64,000 nucleotides of DNA from Polynucleobacter sp. MWH-P3-07-1 (lineage in GTDB: Bacteria; Pseudomonadota; Gammaproteobacteria; Burkholderiales; Burkholderiaceae): positions 434,001 to 498,000 of the forward strand of contig NZ_CP061296.1 in NCBI RefSeq assembly GCF_018687555.1, read 5' to 3'. Positions 8,457 to 16,794 of this stretch are shown in pieces. Position 1 is the first letter of the stretch. Each line of letters begins with the position of its first letter. The position numbers and the translations under genes are program-made. The notes under the pieces were generated by a model. It was given only the letters and a program-made list of their open reading frames with translations, ran no database searches and was not told where the DNA came from.

Positions 8457-9983
8457 ATGAATTTGTATTCGTTGTTAGAAAAAGGCTTTCCGAAAGATAA
8501 AAAAGCCTGCGCGATTGAAACGCACGATGGCCTCTATTACTCCTGGGGTGACCTAGAGCGTTCTACCGCCATGATGGCCAATCTCTTGAAGAACCTCAAG
8601 CTCCCTAAAGGTTCTAGGATTGCAGTGCAGGTTGAAAAATCTCCTGAAGCACTATTTCTGTATTTGGCAACGATTCGTGCGGGTTATGTTTATCTGCCGC
8701 TAAACACGGCTTACCAGGCTGCTGAGATGCAGTACTTTATTGAGAATGCAGAGCCTGCATTGGTGGTTTGTAGTAGTAAGAATTTCGCCTGGGTATCCAA
8801 GGTGGCTTTCAAAGCGGGTACCAAGCATGTCTTAACTCTGGATGACAACCGGACCGGTACTTTGCTCGAAAGAGCTGCTGTACAAAGCGATCAATTCAAA
8901 ACAGTTGCTGCTAAGGATGATGATTTGGCGGCGATTTTGTATACCTCTGGTACCACTGGTCGCAGTAAGGGCGCCATGCTGACCCATCAGAACTTGGGCA
9001 GTAACGCTGCAGTGTTACAAAAGTTTTGGGACTGGCAAAAAGGGGATGTCCTCTTGCATGCTCTACCCATTTTCCATGTCCATGGTTTATTTGTGGCAGC
9101 CCATGGTGCATTGATCAACGGTAGCAAAATGATTTGGTTGCCCCGTCTGGATGTTTTGCAATTGATTCATCACATGCCACAGGCAACAGTCATGATGGGC
9201 GTGCCTACTTTCTACGTACGCTTATTGGCAGACAAGGGTTTTAATAAACACGTTGCTCGTAATATGCGTTTATTTGTTTCAGGTTCAGCACCTTTGCTAA
9301 CTGAGACATTTAACAGCTTTCATGAGGTGATTGGTCAGCCGATTCTGGAGCGTTATGGCATGAGCGAGACCGTGATGTTGGTCTCCAACCCCTACAAGGG
9401 TAAACGCGTGGGCGGTTCTGTCGGATTACCTTTGCCTGGCGTCAAAGTCCGCGTTGTTAATGAAAACAATAAGCCATGTGCTGTTAATGAAATTGGTAGC
9501 ATTCAGGTAAAAGGCCCGAATATTTTTGCTGGCTACTGGCGTATGCCTGAGAAGACTGCGGAAGAGTTCACCAAGGATGGCTGGTTCAAGACTGGTGACG
9601 TAGGTCGCTGGGGTGGACCCGCTAATGGGGGCAATGCTCCTGATAATTATCTCTGTATTGTTGGCCGTAGTAAGGATTTGATTATTTCAGGTGGCTATAA
9701 CGTCTATCCTAAAGAAATCGAGAGCTTCATTGATGATATGGATGGCGTTGACGAGAGCGCAGTGATCGGCATCCCTCATCCGGATTTTGGGGAGGCGGTA
9801 ATGGCAGTAGTAGTAGCCAAAGCTGGCGCTAAATTGGATGCCCAGGCCATGATCAACACCTTGAAGACGCAGATTGCCAATTTCAAAGTACCAAAACGCT
9901 TAGAGATTGTTTCTGATTTACCTCGCAATGCGATGGGTAAAGTTCAGAAAAACGTTCTGCGTGAGCAGTACACCCAGAAGTAA
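8457..9983 (+). CDS. matB: Malonyl-CoA synthetase MatB
   Basis: This 508-residue acyl-adenylating enzyme is predicted to convert malonate, CoA and ATP to malonyl-CoA. Adenylation motifs are clear: AAILYTSGTTGRSKGAMLTH (P-loop-like A3, about residues 158-177), ERYGMSET near residue 300, and the hinge/A8 region GRSKDLIISGGYNVYPKEIE near 402-421. The A10 lysine lies in NAMGKVQKN near the C-terminus. The resemblance to MatB and ACSF3, together with a malonyl-CoA decarboxylase gene upstream, supports malonate over other acids. It closes the malonate operon and ends only 8 nt from the convergent TauE/SafE gene. Confidence 0.92.
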   Translation: MNLYSLLEKGFPKDKKACAIETHDGLYYSWGDLERSTAMMANLLKNLKLPKGSRIAVQVEKSPEALFLYLATIRAGYVYLPLNTAYQAAEMQYFIENAEPALVVCSSKNFAWVSKVAFKAGTKHVLTLDDNRTGTLLERAAVQSDQFKTVAAKDDDLAAILYTSGTTGRSKGAMLTHQNLGSNAAVLQKFWDWQKGDVLLHALPIFHVHGLFVAAHGALINGSKMIWLPRLDVLQLIHHMPQATVMMGVPTFYVRLLADKGFNKHVARNMRLFVSGSAPLLTETFNSFHEVIGQPILERYGMSETVMLVSNPYKGKRVGGSVGLPLPGVKVRVVNENNKPCAVNEIGSIQVKGPNIFAGYWRMPEKTAEEFTKDGWFKTGDVGRWGGPANGGNAPDNYLCIVGRSKDLIISGGYNVYPKEIESFIDDMDGVDESAVIGIPHPDFGEAVMAVVVAKAGAKLDAQAMINTLKTQIANFKVPKRLEIVSDLPRNAMGKVQKNVLREQYTQK

Positions 9984-9991
9984 TTGAGCTC

Positions 9992-10810
9992 TTAGAAACC
10001 AAATGCCTTGCGGCTTTCATTAAACATGAAGGCCGCAAGCAAGAGCAAAATAAATCCAAAGATCCGTTTGAGTTGCGCAACGTTGAGTTTGCGTGCCATC
10101 TTTGCGCCCCAAGGTGCTGTAAAAACACTCACAATCACAATGCAGGCGACTGCAGGTGTATAAACATATCCGATTGAGCCTGCTGGTAGATTGGGGATAC
10201 CCCAACTGCCATACATATAGCCCAAGGTTGCCGATAGTGCTACCGGTAAGCCCAACCCAGAAGAGGTGGCCATAGCGGTGTGGGGTTTGACGTTGCACCA
10301 GATCATAAATGGCACTGTTACAAAAGCACCGCCGGCGCCCACTAGGCTCGCAAGGGCGCCCACAAAAGTACCAAATGAAAATAATCCCGCCGTGCCAGGC
10401 AGCTCGCGACCCGGTTTGGGTTGTTTGTTGCGCAGCATTTGTATGGCGCTATAAACAATAAAGCAGCCAAAGAATAAGGAAAGCCATGAGGTCTTGAGTG
10501 CTTCAAATAATTTACTTCCGCCAATCAGGGCACCAAATACCATGCCTGGGCTAAGCAACCCAATCAATTTCCAGTTCACCGAACCATGCTTATGGTGAGC
10601 CCAAATCGCCGATGAAGTGGTGAACAAAATGGTGGCCATGCCACTAGCAATCGCCATATGCACAACTAAATCCTGTGGAAACCCCAAGTGATTGAATACC
10701 AAAATCATGAAGGGCACCAAGATCATCCCGCCACCAATGCCCAGAAGTCCAGCTAGAAATCCAGAGATGCTTCCACATAGAAGCAGCATGGCAATATCGT
10801 TTATGAACAT
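9992..10810 (-). CDS. TauE/SafE-family sulfite or anion permease
   Basis: This 272-residue membrane protein carries the family repeat GFLAGLLGIGGGMILVPFMI (about residues 17-36) and a second copy GALASLVGAGGAFVTVPFMI near 150-170. About eight hydrophobic segments are visible. Family members export or import sulfite, sulfoacetate, taurine-derived anions or related compounds; the substrate here is unknown. The gene starts right at the 3' end of the 6S RNA gene on the same strand. In many betaproteobacteria other genes occupy this place, so context gives no substrate clue. It is convergent with matB. Confidence 0.85.
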   Translation of the reverse strand: MFINDIAMLLLCGSISGFLAGLLGIGGGMILVPFMILVFNHLGFPQDLVVHMAIASGMATILFTTSSAIWAHHKHGSVNWKLIGLLSPGMVFGALIGGSKLFEALKTSWLSLFFGCFIVYSAIQMLRNKQPKPGRELPGTAGLFSFGTFVGALASLVGAGGAFVTVPFMIWCNVKPHTAMATSSGLGLPVALSATLGYMYGSWGIPNLPAGSIGYVYTPAVACIVIVSVFTAPWGAKMARKLNVAQLKRIFGFILLLLAAFMFNESRKAFGF

Positions 10811-11003
10811 AGAGGATTCCCCGCCTTAGCCGCTAGGCCGTCATCCTGAACCCTAGGGTTCAAGGTGGAACGGCTACTCTGCTTCGGGTGCATTAAGCTC
10901 CTCAGGGAGTGAACAGCGCGAGGCTGCCACTGTGAAGTATCAAAACGCTCACGCCCACAAGGTAAAGATCGTTCCGGATGCTTGCGCATCGGTTCAAGGA
11001 ACT
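10811..11003 (-). ncRNA. ssrS: 6S RNA (ssrS)
   Basis: On the minus strand this segment ends with CACCTTGAACC, CTAGGGTTCA and a GGGGAATCC tail, the same order of blocks as the 3' half of E. coli 6S RNA. A GTTCCTTG block at 11002-10995 can pair, with wobbles, with the 3' tail to form the closing stem. Length (about 190 nt) and position directly after zapA both fit. 6S RNA folds like an open promoter and holds sigma-70 RNA polymerase in stationary phase. The ends are approximate; the 5' end seems to overlap the last codons of zapA. Confidence 0.85.
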
Positions 11004-11347
11004 ATTGGCCTTGGCGAACCAGGCAGGGAAAGGGTTTGCATCAGTGCATCAACCTGACTCTCTAAAGCATGAATTTCTGCTTGGAGGCGGGATACATCTT
11101 CCGATTGAAGACTGCTTGGCGCAGCCGTATTTTGCTGTTCGTTTTGTAGCTTAATGAAGTCACCAGCAATTTTGAGAGCTGCCATCATGCTGGCGCGCTC
11201 AATACTGCGATTGCCACCATTAATCGCTAACTGAATTTGTTCGTCAACGAGGGTGCAGGCAGCGCGCAGTAGGGGCTCATGCTCAGCGCTAGTTGCAAGC
11301 GCAATCTTTTGACCGGCAATCGTGACTTCAATGCGTTGTTGGCTCAT
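10994..11347 (-). CDS. zapA: Cell division protein ZapA
   Basis: This 117-residue protein has the ZapA core: QQRIEVTIAGQKIALATSAEHEPLLRAA at the N-terminus, then a helical and coiled-coil C-terminal half (SLQSEDVSRLQAEIHALESQVDALMQTL). ZapA binds FtsZ in the cytoplasm and promotes bundling of the Z-ring. The frame stays open upstream to 11383, but the ATG at 11347 (MSQQRIEV) matches the family start. From there it overlaps the preceding small coiled-coil gene by 20 nt, which suggests coupling. 6S RNA follows immediately, as in other proteobacteria. Confidence 0.9.
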   Translation of the reverse strand: MSQQRIEVTIAGQKIALATSAEHEPLLRAACTLVDEQIQLAINGGNRSIERASMMAALKIAGDFIKLQNEQQNTAAPSSLQSEDVSRLQAEIHALESQVDALMQTLSLPGSPRPIVP

Positions 11348-11600
11348 TACCATCCTCGGGTTCTGGGGCGTTGCTCTCACCAAGTAAATTCATTTGACGC
11401 CCGTCAGTTTGCTCAGGTAGTCTACTTAAGATGTGTTGAATTCGTTTTTGCGCATCCTCAATCTTCTCTTCCAGCTGAACTCGGTCTGCCGCCAGTTTTT
11501 GGACGGCGGTTGCTACTAGGGCAAGCTTTTCAGTAAGTCGCTGAATCGAGGCTTGTAAGGAGCCCAGATCGTCAGAAGAGGAGGGGAGTTGATCACTCAT
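11328..11600 (-). CDS. Small coiled-coil protein upstream of zapA (ZapB-like, TIGR02449 type)
   Basis: This 90-residue protein is mostly one predicted coiled coil (about residues 14-60, LQASIQRLTEKLALVATAVQ and onward) with an acidic, disordered tail. Similar short coiled-coil genes precede zapA in many proteobacteria and are thought to act in cell division with ZapA, though ZapB identity is not proven. Its 3' end overlaps the zapA start by 20 nt, which implies a two-gene operon. The start MSDQLPSSSDD is chosen because it is the only good ATG in the frame. Confidence 0.75.
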   Translation of the reverse strand: MSDQLPSSSDDLGSLQASIQRLTEKLALVATAVQKLAADRVQLEEKIEDAQKRIQHILSRLPEQTDGRQMNLLGESNAPEPEDGNEPTTH

Positions 11601-11670
11601 ATTGCCATTGTAGCTTTTTGAGACAGAAGTGTGAATTCCCCTCTACCCAGTCATATTCAGCGCTAGGGGG

Positions 11671-13812
11671 CTAAAAAGAATATTTAGTAGTTAAATAATA
11701 GGCTCTGCGATCACTGGGGTAGTAGTAGTAATTATTCACAAAGGAACCGCTAGCAACTTGGGTGGAGGCATAGCCCCCATAGGTTGCATACAAGGAGTTG
11801 CCTACATTCTTGACTGTAAATTTGGTATCCCAGCCACTATTCTTGTAATTTAAATAGACATCTCCGACAGTATAGGAAGGCATTAAGGCCAGGGAGTTGT
11901 AGATGGTTGTATTGGTCCCTGCATCGTAATGTTGAGTACTAACGTAATTCACAACCCCGCCAAATGACCAATTTTGATCAATTAAATAGTTAGCTCTCGC
12001 ATTGAGGAGCAAATCAGGTGTCATTGCGATTGACTGACCCATATAGGGTCCGTCCGCATAGTAAGACCGTTGGAATTTGCCACCGCCAGCAATGCTAAGA
12101 TGGTTCGTAAGGTTAGCGGAGGAATCTAAAACAATTCCTCTTCGATTCACGTTGTATGGAGAGTTGTAGTTTGCTCCAGTTGTGGGGTTGTAAGTAATTT
12201 CATTCTGAGACACTGAGGAGAATAGTGAGCCATTTATCCTTAGGGTATTAAGCACCCAGTTACCCCCAGCAGAATAGGTTTGAGCCGTTTGAGGTTTTAG
12301 GATGCCATTAAAAACTTGAGCGCCCGTTGTTGGATCGGCACCCCAAAACTCATCAATATTAGGAAAGCGGTAGGACTGATCCCACTTAATGAAAAGATTC
12401 TGATTTTTTGCGTAATTGAAATTGAATGCCGCATCTCCAGCGTTAGCAGAAAATGTTTGATTCGCTGTCGTAGCACCATTTATTGATCCTACTGCTGAAT
12501 AGTAGGTGCTGGCTTGCTGAGTTTGATGTCTTGCCCCACCTGTAAAGCCAACGCCATCAGTCAAGGGTAATTTTAGAATTCCGTAAGCGGACTGATTTAA
12601 TACATACGCATTTTGAACATTGTTGGTTTGATTGGTTGGATTATCAACATACCCCTGGGGAATCATATAGTCATTAAGTTGATTTGATCCGTACGTGCCA
12701 ATCGAACCTTGTGATGCTTTATTAAATTCATACCCAATGATTGTTGTGCCTAGAGGGCCAAAGTTAGCCTTTACACGAGGAGAGAGGTTAAATTGCCAGC
12801 CCGAAAGAGTGTTGTTGGTATTTGACCAGACTGGGGTTCCGCTAGAAGTATTAATTGCTGCGGTGGTGTCATAAAAAGGGTAGTAGTTAAAAGCAGTTTT
12901 ATTCGAGTAGGAGCTATCGAGCTCACCAAGAAATCCATCGGCTAACTCCTTGGTGCCGCCAAAACGAAGTCCAGAGTTATTGACTGTATTAGTGGCGCCT
13001 ATATTTTTGAAGAATGCTGACTGCGGATTTCCGCTTCCTACTTGCCCAATCACGGCGCCAGGCACTCCCTCATTGGTATAACCATAGAAAAAATCGATAT
13101 AAGCCTTATCAATACTATTGAATTTCTGGGTTACCTTGGCATCGAATGCGTAAGCATTTGCTCCAGAATTTTGACGCCACCCTTGGCTGTTGGATGTGTT
13201 TGCAGTGAGTTGATAGGTGGTGTCCTGGTATGTGTCTCGCAGAATGGCATTATTGATGAGCGTGTTATAGCTGCCATAACTGACGCTTGCCTGATTTAGG
13301 GCCGAGCTATTGCCATTGGTAATGATGTTAATGACTCCACCCACTGCGCCGTTACCATACTGCACGCTAGCGCCACCCTGAAGAACCTCAATGCGTTCAA
13401 TAGAGTCGATTGGAACAGATTCCCACATCACAGAAGAAGAATCAATCGGATTGATTCTTTGACCATCTACCAGAACGAGGGTGGTACTTCCTGCAGTCAT
13501 GCCATAACCGCCCATATCAACCGTGGCATCTAAGTTGAGTTGACCGCCACCATTGATATTGCGGACATTTAGCCCGCCAATTTGTGAAAGTACATCTGGA
13601 ATATTTTGCGATGTTGAATTTGCTATTTCATCACGCGTAATGACTTTGATATCAGCAGGTACTTCATTGAGATTTTCCTCAAAGCGTGATCCCGTCACAA
13701 TCACGGTACCACCTGTGGTTTGGGCTTGGACTATCTGATGGTTGCCGATTATTAGTAAAGCTACACCAAAAAATAGGGCGGCTATTTTCTTATTACTCAG
13801 CTGCGGATTCAT
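11671..13812 (-). CDS. btuB: TonB-dependent vitamin B12 receptor (BtuB-like)
   Basis: This protein of about 713 residues is an outer-membrane TonB-dependent receptor. From the ATG at 13812 it has a signal peptide (KIAALFFGVALLIIGNHQIV, cleavage near QAQ) and a TonB-box-like GTVIVTGSRFEEN. A plug domain follows with DVLSQIGGLNVRNINGGG and IERIEVLQGGASVQYGNGAVGGVINI. A long beta-barrel ends in phenylalanine (LTTKYSF). The frame stays open to 13929, but that extension runs into the riboswitch leader and lacks a signal peptide start, so it is rejected. The upstream cobalamin riboswitch assigns the ligand to B12 or another corrinoid. Confidence 0.9.
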   Translation of the reverse strand: MNPQLSNKKIAALFFGVALLIIGNHQIVQAQTTGGTVIVTGSRFEENLNEVPADIKVITRDEIANSTSQNIPDVLSQIGGLNVRNINGGGQLNLDATVDMGGYGMTAGSTTLVLVDGQRINPIDSSSVMWESVPIDSIERIEVLQGGASVQYGNGAVGGVINIITNGNSSALNQASVSYGSYNTLINNAILRDTYQDTTYQLTANTSNSQGWRQNSGANAYAFDAKVTQKFNSIDKAYIDFFYGYTNEGVPGAVIGQVGSGNPQSAFFKNIGATNTVNNSGLRFGGTKELADGFLGELDSSYSNKTAFNYYPFYDTTAAINTSSGTPVWSNTNNTLSGWQFNLSPRVKANFGPLGTTIIGYEFNKASQGSIGTYGSNQLNDYMIPQGYVDNPTNQTNNVQNAYVLNQSAYGILKLPLTDGVGFTGGARHQTQQASTYYSAVGSINGATTANQTFSANAGDAAFNFNYAKNQNLFIKWDQSYRFPNIDEFWGADPTTGAQVFNGILKPQTAQTYSAGGNWVLNTLRINGSLFSSVSQNEITYNPTTGANYNSPYNVNRRGIVLDSSANLTNHLSIAGGGKFQRSYYADGPYMGQSIAMTPDLLLNARANYLIDQNWSFGGVVNYVSTQHYDAGTNTTIYNSLALMPSYTVGDVYLNYKNSGWDTKFTVKNVGNSLYATYGGYASTQVASGSFVNNYYYYPSDRRAYYLTTKYSF

Positions 13813-13964
13813 GCTGCACTTTCTGTTGTCGAATACCCGCGCCAACTTCCCCGTTAGCAGGGTCGAACAGAATTTCACGTGCGAGAGATCAGGCGTCAAT
13901 AAAGATCCAGGCTTTACGGGCGAGGACAATCATCGGCGCGCGAAGGTCCCCGTCCGCAAAATTC

Positions 13965-14130
13965 CACCTGTCTTGGCCGGTATCCGGGCTGGTAAACATC
14001 AGAATCTAGCCTTCCCATGCAATTGACGTGCACAGTGGCTTTTGAGATTCCTTGCCCCAGATTGTGAAATCGGGGGTGCATTTACTTACCGTTGCGGGGG
14101 CAGCACACGTTTAGTGTTTCCCGTTTAACT
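13965..14130 (-). promoter_or_regulatory. Cobalamin riboswitch upstream of btuB
   Basis: Read on the minus strand, the conserved order of a cobalamin aptamer is present: AAACGGGAAACAC near 14126-14113, GCTGCCCCCGCAACGGTAA near 14104-14086, AGCCACTG near 14042-14035, GGGAAGGC near 14017-14010, and the B12 box AGCCCGGATACCGGCC at 13990-13975. About 150 nt of further leader separate it from the btuB ATG and can form an ACGGG-based hairpin as expression platform. Corrinoid binding should lower btuB expression. It occupies most of the 443-nt gap between btuB and the Crp/Fnr gene. Confidence 0.93.
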
Positions 14131-14131
14131 T

Positions 14132-14146
14132 TATTGCATTGCAATA
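14132..14146. promoter_or_regulatory. Perfect palindrome TATTGCA-T-TGCAATA
   Basis: A 7-bp perfect inverted repeat with a single central base sits just upstream of the riboswitch aptamer. That places it near the expected btuB transcription start and about 110 nt upstream of the divergent Crp/Fnr gene. The core TTGCANTGCAA recurs in the ilvD upstream region at 59578. It is a candidate operator for an unidentified regulator. Confidence 0.45.
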
Positions 14147-14255
14147 GAGCACCACGACAAGGGGAATTCTATCTCAAACAGCTTCTAAGGCGCAGAATCT
14201 ACAGGCTTTAGGGTCATAAAAAGCCTACAATAGAGTGCTTAGGAACCCAGAATTC

Positions 14256-14873
14256 ATGACCGCATTAGATAAGCATCCCGAAAAAAACCTGATACGCCTA
14301 CAGCTGAGTCAGAACTCCGTTTTGCAGAACCTGGATCCAGGCGCAATGGCCGATTTAGAGGCGCATTTAGAGATTGCAGATCTCAAAAAAGGCGACATTC
14401 TGCTGCATCAGGGCGATCACCAAATGGAGCAGTACTTTGTCCTCGATGGGATCTTAAAAAGAATTGTCTCTAGTGCGGATGCCAAAGAGATGATCTTGCG
14501 CTTTGCGATCGAGAAAGATATTGAGACCAGTTATGCAGCGTGGCGACTCAAGACGGCTGCTCCTTACAGTATTGCTTCAGTGACTAAGGCTAGGGTTGCG
14601 CGGATGCCTCTCAAGGCTTGGGCGGAATTTTTGAATGCCCACCCCGCTCTCAAAGAGGGCTTTGAATTTGAGGTGATGCGTTTGATGAGCGAGATCATGG
14701 CGCACACCATTACTTTGCATATGCTCGATGCGCCTGGCAGGGTAGAGCGCTTCTTGCGTAAGTATCAGTATTTGTTCGAATTACTGCCCAAAAAAGAGTT
14801 GGCCGCTTATCTCAATCTTTCCCCTGAGACCCTGAGTCGCCTCAAAACCAAGCATAAAGAGCTCTTCGTTTAG
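14256..14873 (+). CDS. Crp/Fnr-family transcriptional regulator of the oxalate module
   Basis: This protein of about 205 residues has a cyclic-nucleotide-binding-type beta-roll (KKGDILLHQGDHQMEQYFVLDG), a long dimer helix, and a C-terminal HTH with LSPETLSRLK. The E-T-x-S-R pattern matches the FNR recognition helix that reads TTGA half-sites. The protein has no cysteine, so it cannot carry an FNR-type iron-sulfur cluster. It ends only about 10 residues after the recognition helix and so lacks the usual wing. ATG 14256 is chosen over GTG 14235 because AGGAA at 14241 is correctly spaced. oxc starts 146 nt downstream, behind a matching FNR-type box, so local control is likely (inference). Confidence 0.85.
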   Translation: MTALDKHPEKNLIRLQLSQNSVLQNLDPGAMADLEAHLEIADLKKGDILLHQGDHQMEQYFVLDGILKRIVSSADAKEMILRFAIEKDIETSYAAWRLKTAAPYSIASVTKARVARMPLKAWAEFLNAHPALKEGFEFEVMRLMSEIMAHTITLHMLDAPGRVERFLRKYQYLFELLPKKELAAYLNLSPETLSRLKTKHKELFV

Positions 14874-14883
14874 GCTCCTACAG

Positions 14884-14899
14884 GCCCAATAAATTGGGC
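14884..14899. repeat. Short hairpin GCCCAAT-AA-ATTGGGC
   Basis: A perfect 7-bp inverted repeat with a 2-nt loop lies 10 nt after the Crp/Fnr stop codon and 13 nt before the FNR-type box. It has no T-run. It may be a weak terminator or part of the oxc control region. Confidence 0.4.
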
Positions 14900-14912
14900 A
14901 TTTCAGTGGAAA

Positions 14913-14954
14913 TTGACCCAAGTCAATGATCCATCTTCTCCCCAAGCCTAAGAT
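14913..14954 (+). promoter_or_regulatory. oxc promoter with FNR-type box
   Basis: TTGACCCAAGTCAA at 14913-14926 is a perfect TTGAC-N4-GTCAA palindrome. A -10-like TAAGAT lies at 14949-14954, 22 nt after the box. With a start near 14961 the box is centred at about -41.5, the class II activator position known for FNR and CRP. The same box type with the same 22-nt gap precedes the antiporter-family gene at 53928. The transcription start is inferred. Confidence 0.65.
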
Positions 14955-15019
14955 TCAGTTCTGCTGTGGAGGAGACAAATTTTTACCTCTCGCATTGTTT
15001 ATAACTTTAATAATCATTT

Positions 15020-16729
15020 ATGACTACAGATACTCAAAACACCCAGTTAACCGATGGCTTTCATTTAGTCATTGATGCCCTCAAGGCAAACGATCTCAAC
15101 ACGATTTTTGGTCTCGTTGGCATTCCAATTACCGACTTGTGCCGTTTAGCTCAAGCTGAAGGAATGCGTTTCATCGGCTTCCGTCATGAGCAACACGCAG
15201 GTAATGCTGCTGCAATCGCTGGTTACATGACACAACAGCCTGGTATCTGTATGACCGTTTCCGCTCCCGGATTCTTGAACGGCTTGACTGCTTTAGCAAA
15301 CGCTACCGTGAACTGCTTCCCAATGATTTTGATCAGCGGTTCAAGCGAGCGTGAGATTGTTGACTTGCAACAGGGCGATTACGAAGAGATGGATCAGCTC
15401 AATGCTGCTAAGCCATATGCAAAAGCGGCTTATCGTATTAATCACATCGAAGATATCGGTATCGGCTTTGCTCGTGCGATTCGTGCGGCAGTATCCGGTC
15501 GTCCTGGTGGCGTGTATCTGGACTTGCCTGCTCAATTGCTGGCACAAACGATGCCTGCTGCAGAGGCTAAGAAAACCATTTTCAAAGTGATCGATCCAGT
15601 TCCTCGCCAAATCCCTGCAGCTGATGCAGTCGAGCGCGCGCTCAATGTCCTGAAGGGCGCAAAGCGTCCATTAATTCTCTTGGGTAAAGGCGCAGCATAC
15701 GCACAAGCTGATAGCCAGGTTCGTGATTTGATTGAGAAGTCTGGTATTCCATATTTGCCAATGTCGATGGCAAAGGGTTTATTACCTGATAACCATCCAC
15801 AGTCAGCATCTGCAGCGCGCTCATTTGTTTTGGCTGAAGCAGACGCAGTGTTGTTGGTTGGTGCCCGTTTGAACTGGTTGCTCGCACACGGTAAAGGTAA
15901 GACTTGGGGTAAAGAGCCTAAGAAATTTATTCAGATCGATATTCAGGCAAACGAAGTTGATAGCAACGTACAAATTGATGCACCATTGATCGGTGATATT
16001 GGTTCATGCGTAGGCGAACTCTTGAAGGGTATTGCTGCAGTTCCTAAGCCAAGCGCTGAATGGATCAATGCCATCAACGAGAAGAAAGACAAGAACATGG
16101 CGAAGATGGCAGAAACACTTGCCAAAGAAGCTACGCCAATGAACTTCCATGGCGCATTGCGTGTCATTCGTGATGTTGTAAAAAAGAATCCTGATATCAA
16201 CTTAGTCAATGAGGGTGCAAATACCCTTGATTACTGCCGTGCGATCGTGGATATGTACAAGCCACGTAAGCGTTTTGACTCAGGTACCTGGGGCATTATG
16301 GGTATTGGTATGGGCTATGCTATTGGCGCTGCTGTGACTAGCGGCCTTCCAACTCTGGCGATTGAGGGCGATAGTGCCTTTGGATTTAGCGGTATGGAGC
16401 TCGAGACCATTTGTCGTTACAACTTACCCATTACTACCGTAGTATTTAACAACAACGGCGTGTATCGTGGTACAGACGTGAATCCTACTGGTGGCGCCGA
16501 TGTTGCCCCTACTGTGTTTGTTAAGGATGCACGCTATGACAAGATGATTGAAGCGTTTGGCGGAGTCGGCTATTACGTCACCACCCCTGCTGAATTGGAA
16601 GCTGCCTTAACCAAAGCGATTGCCGAGGGTAAGCCTGCTTTGATCAACGCAGTGATTGATGAAACTGCTGGTACCGAAAGCGGACGTTTAACCAATCTCA
16701 ACCCATCTACTGCGGCTGCTAAGCACTAA
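15020..16729 (+). CDS. oxc: Oxalyl-CoA decarboxylase
   Basis: This 569-residue thiamine-diphosphate enzyme decarboxylates oxalyl-CoA to formyl-CoA and CO2. The N-terminal Pyr domain has [19 protein letters not shown] with the catalytic glutamate. The C-terminal PP domain has [20 protein letters not shown] and FNNNGVY, the GDS...NN cofactor motif near residues 451-480. Close resemblance to Oxalobacter Oxc and the adjacent frc genes fix the function. No Shine-Dalgarno is seen just before the ATG; a GGAGGAGACA stretch lies about 45 nt upstream at 14968. frc follows after 65 nt, and the two probably share a transcript. Confidence 0.96.
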   Translation: MTTDTQNTQLTDGFHLVIDALKANDLNTIFGLVGIPITDLCRLAQAEGMRFIGFRHEQHAGNAAAIAGYMTQQPGICMTVSAPGFLNGLTALANATVNCFPMILISGSSEREIVDLQQGDYEEMDQLNAAKPYAKAAYRINHIEDIGIGFARAIRAAVSGRPGGVYLDLPAQLLAQTMPAAEAKKTIFKVIDPVPRQIPAADAVERALNVLKGAKRPLILLGKGAAYAQADSQVRDLIEKSGIPYLPMSMAKGLLPDNHPQSASAARSFVLAEADAVLLVGARLNWLLAHGKGKTWGKEPKKFIQIDIQANEVDSNVQIDAPLIGDIGSCVGELLKGIAAVPKPSAEWINAINEKKDKNMAKMAETLAKEATPMNFHGALRVIRDVVKKNPDINLVNEGANTLDYCRAIVDMYKPRKRFDSGTWGIMGIGMGYAIGAAVTSGLPTLAIEGDSAFGFSGMELETICRYNLPITTVVFNNNGVYRGTDVNPTGGADVAPTVFVKDARYDKMIEAFGGVGYYVTTPAELEAALTKAIAEGKPALINAVIDETAGTESGRLTNLNPSTAAAKH

Positions 16730-16794
16730 GCCAACGGTAATTGATTAGTAATATTGACTAGCTACATTAAGTAATACTTTAAGGAGAAACAAAC

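Noticed and set aside
10811..10989. Short minus-strand reading frame downstream of zapA
   Set aside because: The segment is the 6S RNA gene; the frame has no protein character.
13813..13929. N-terminal extension of the btuB frame
   Set aside because: It lies in the riboswitch leader and would bury the clear signal peptide that starts at 13812.
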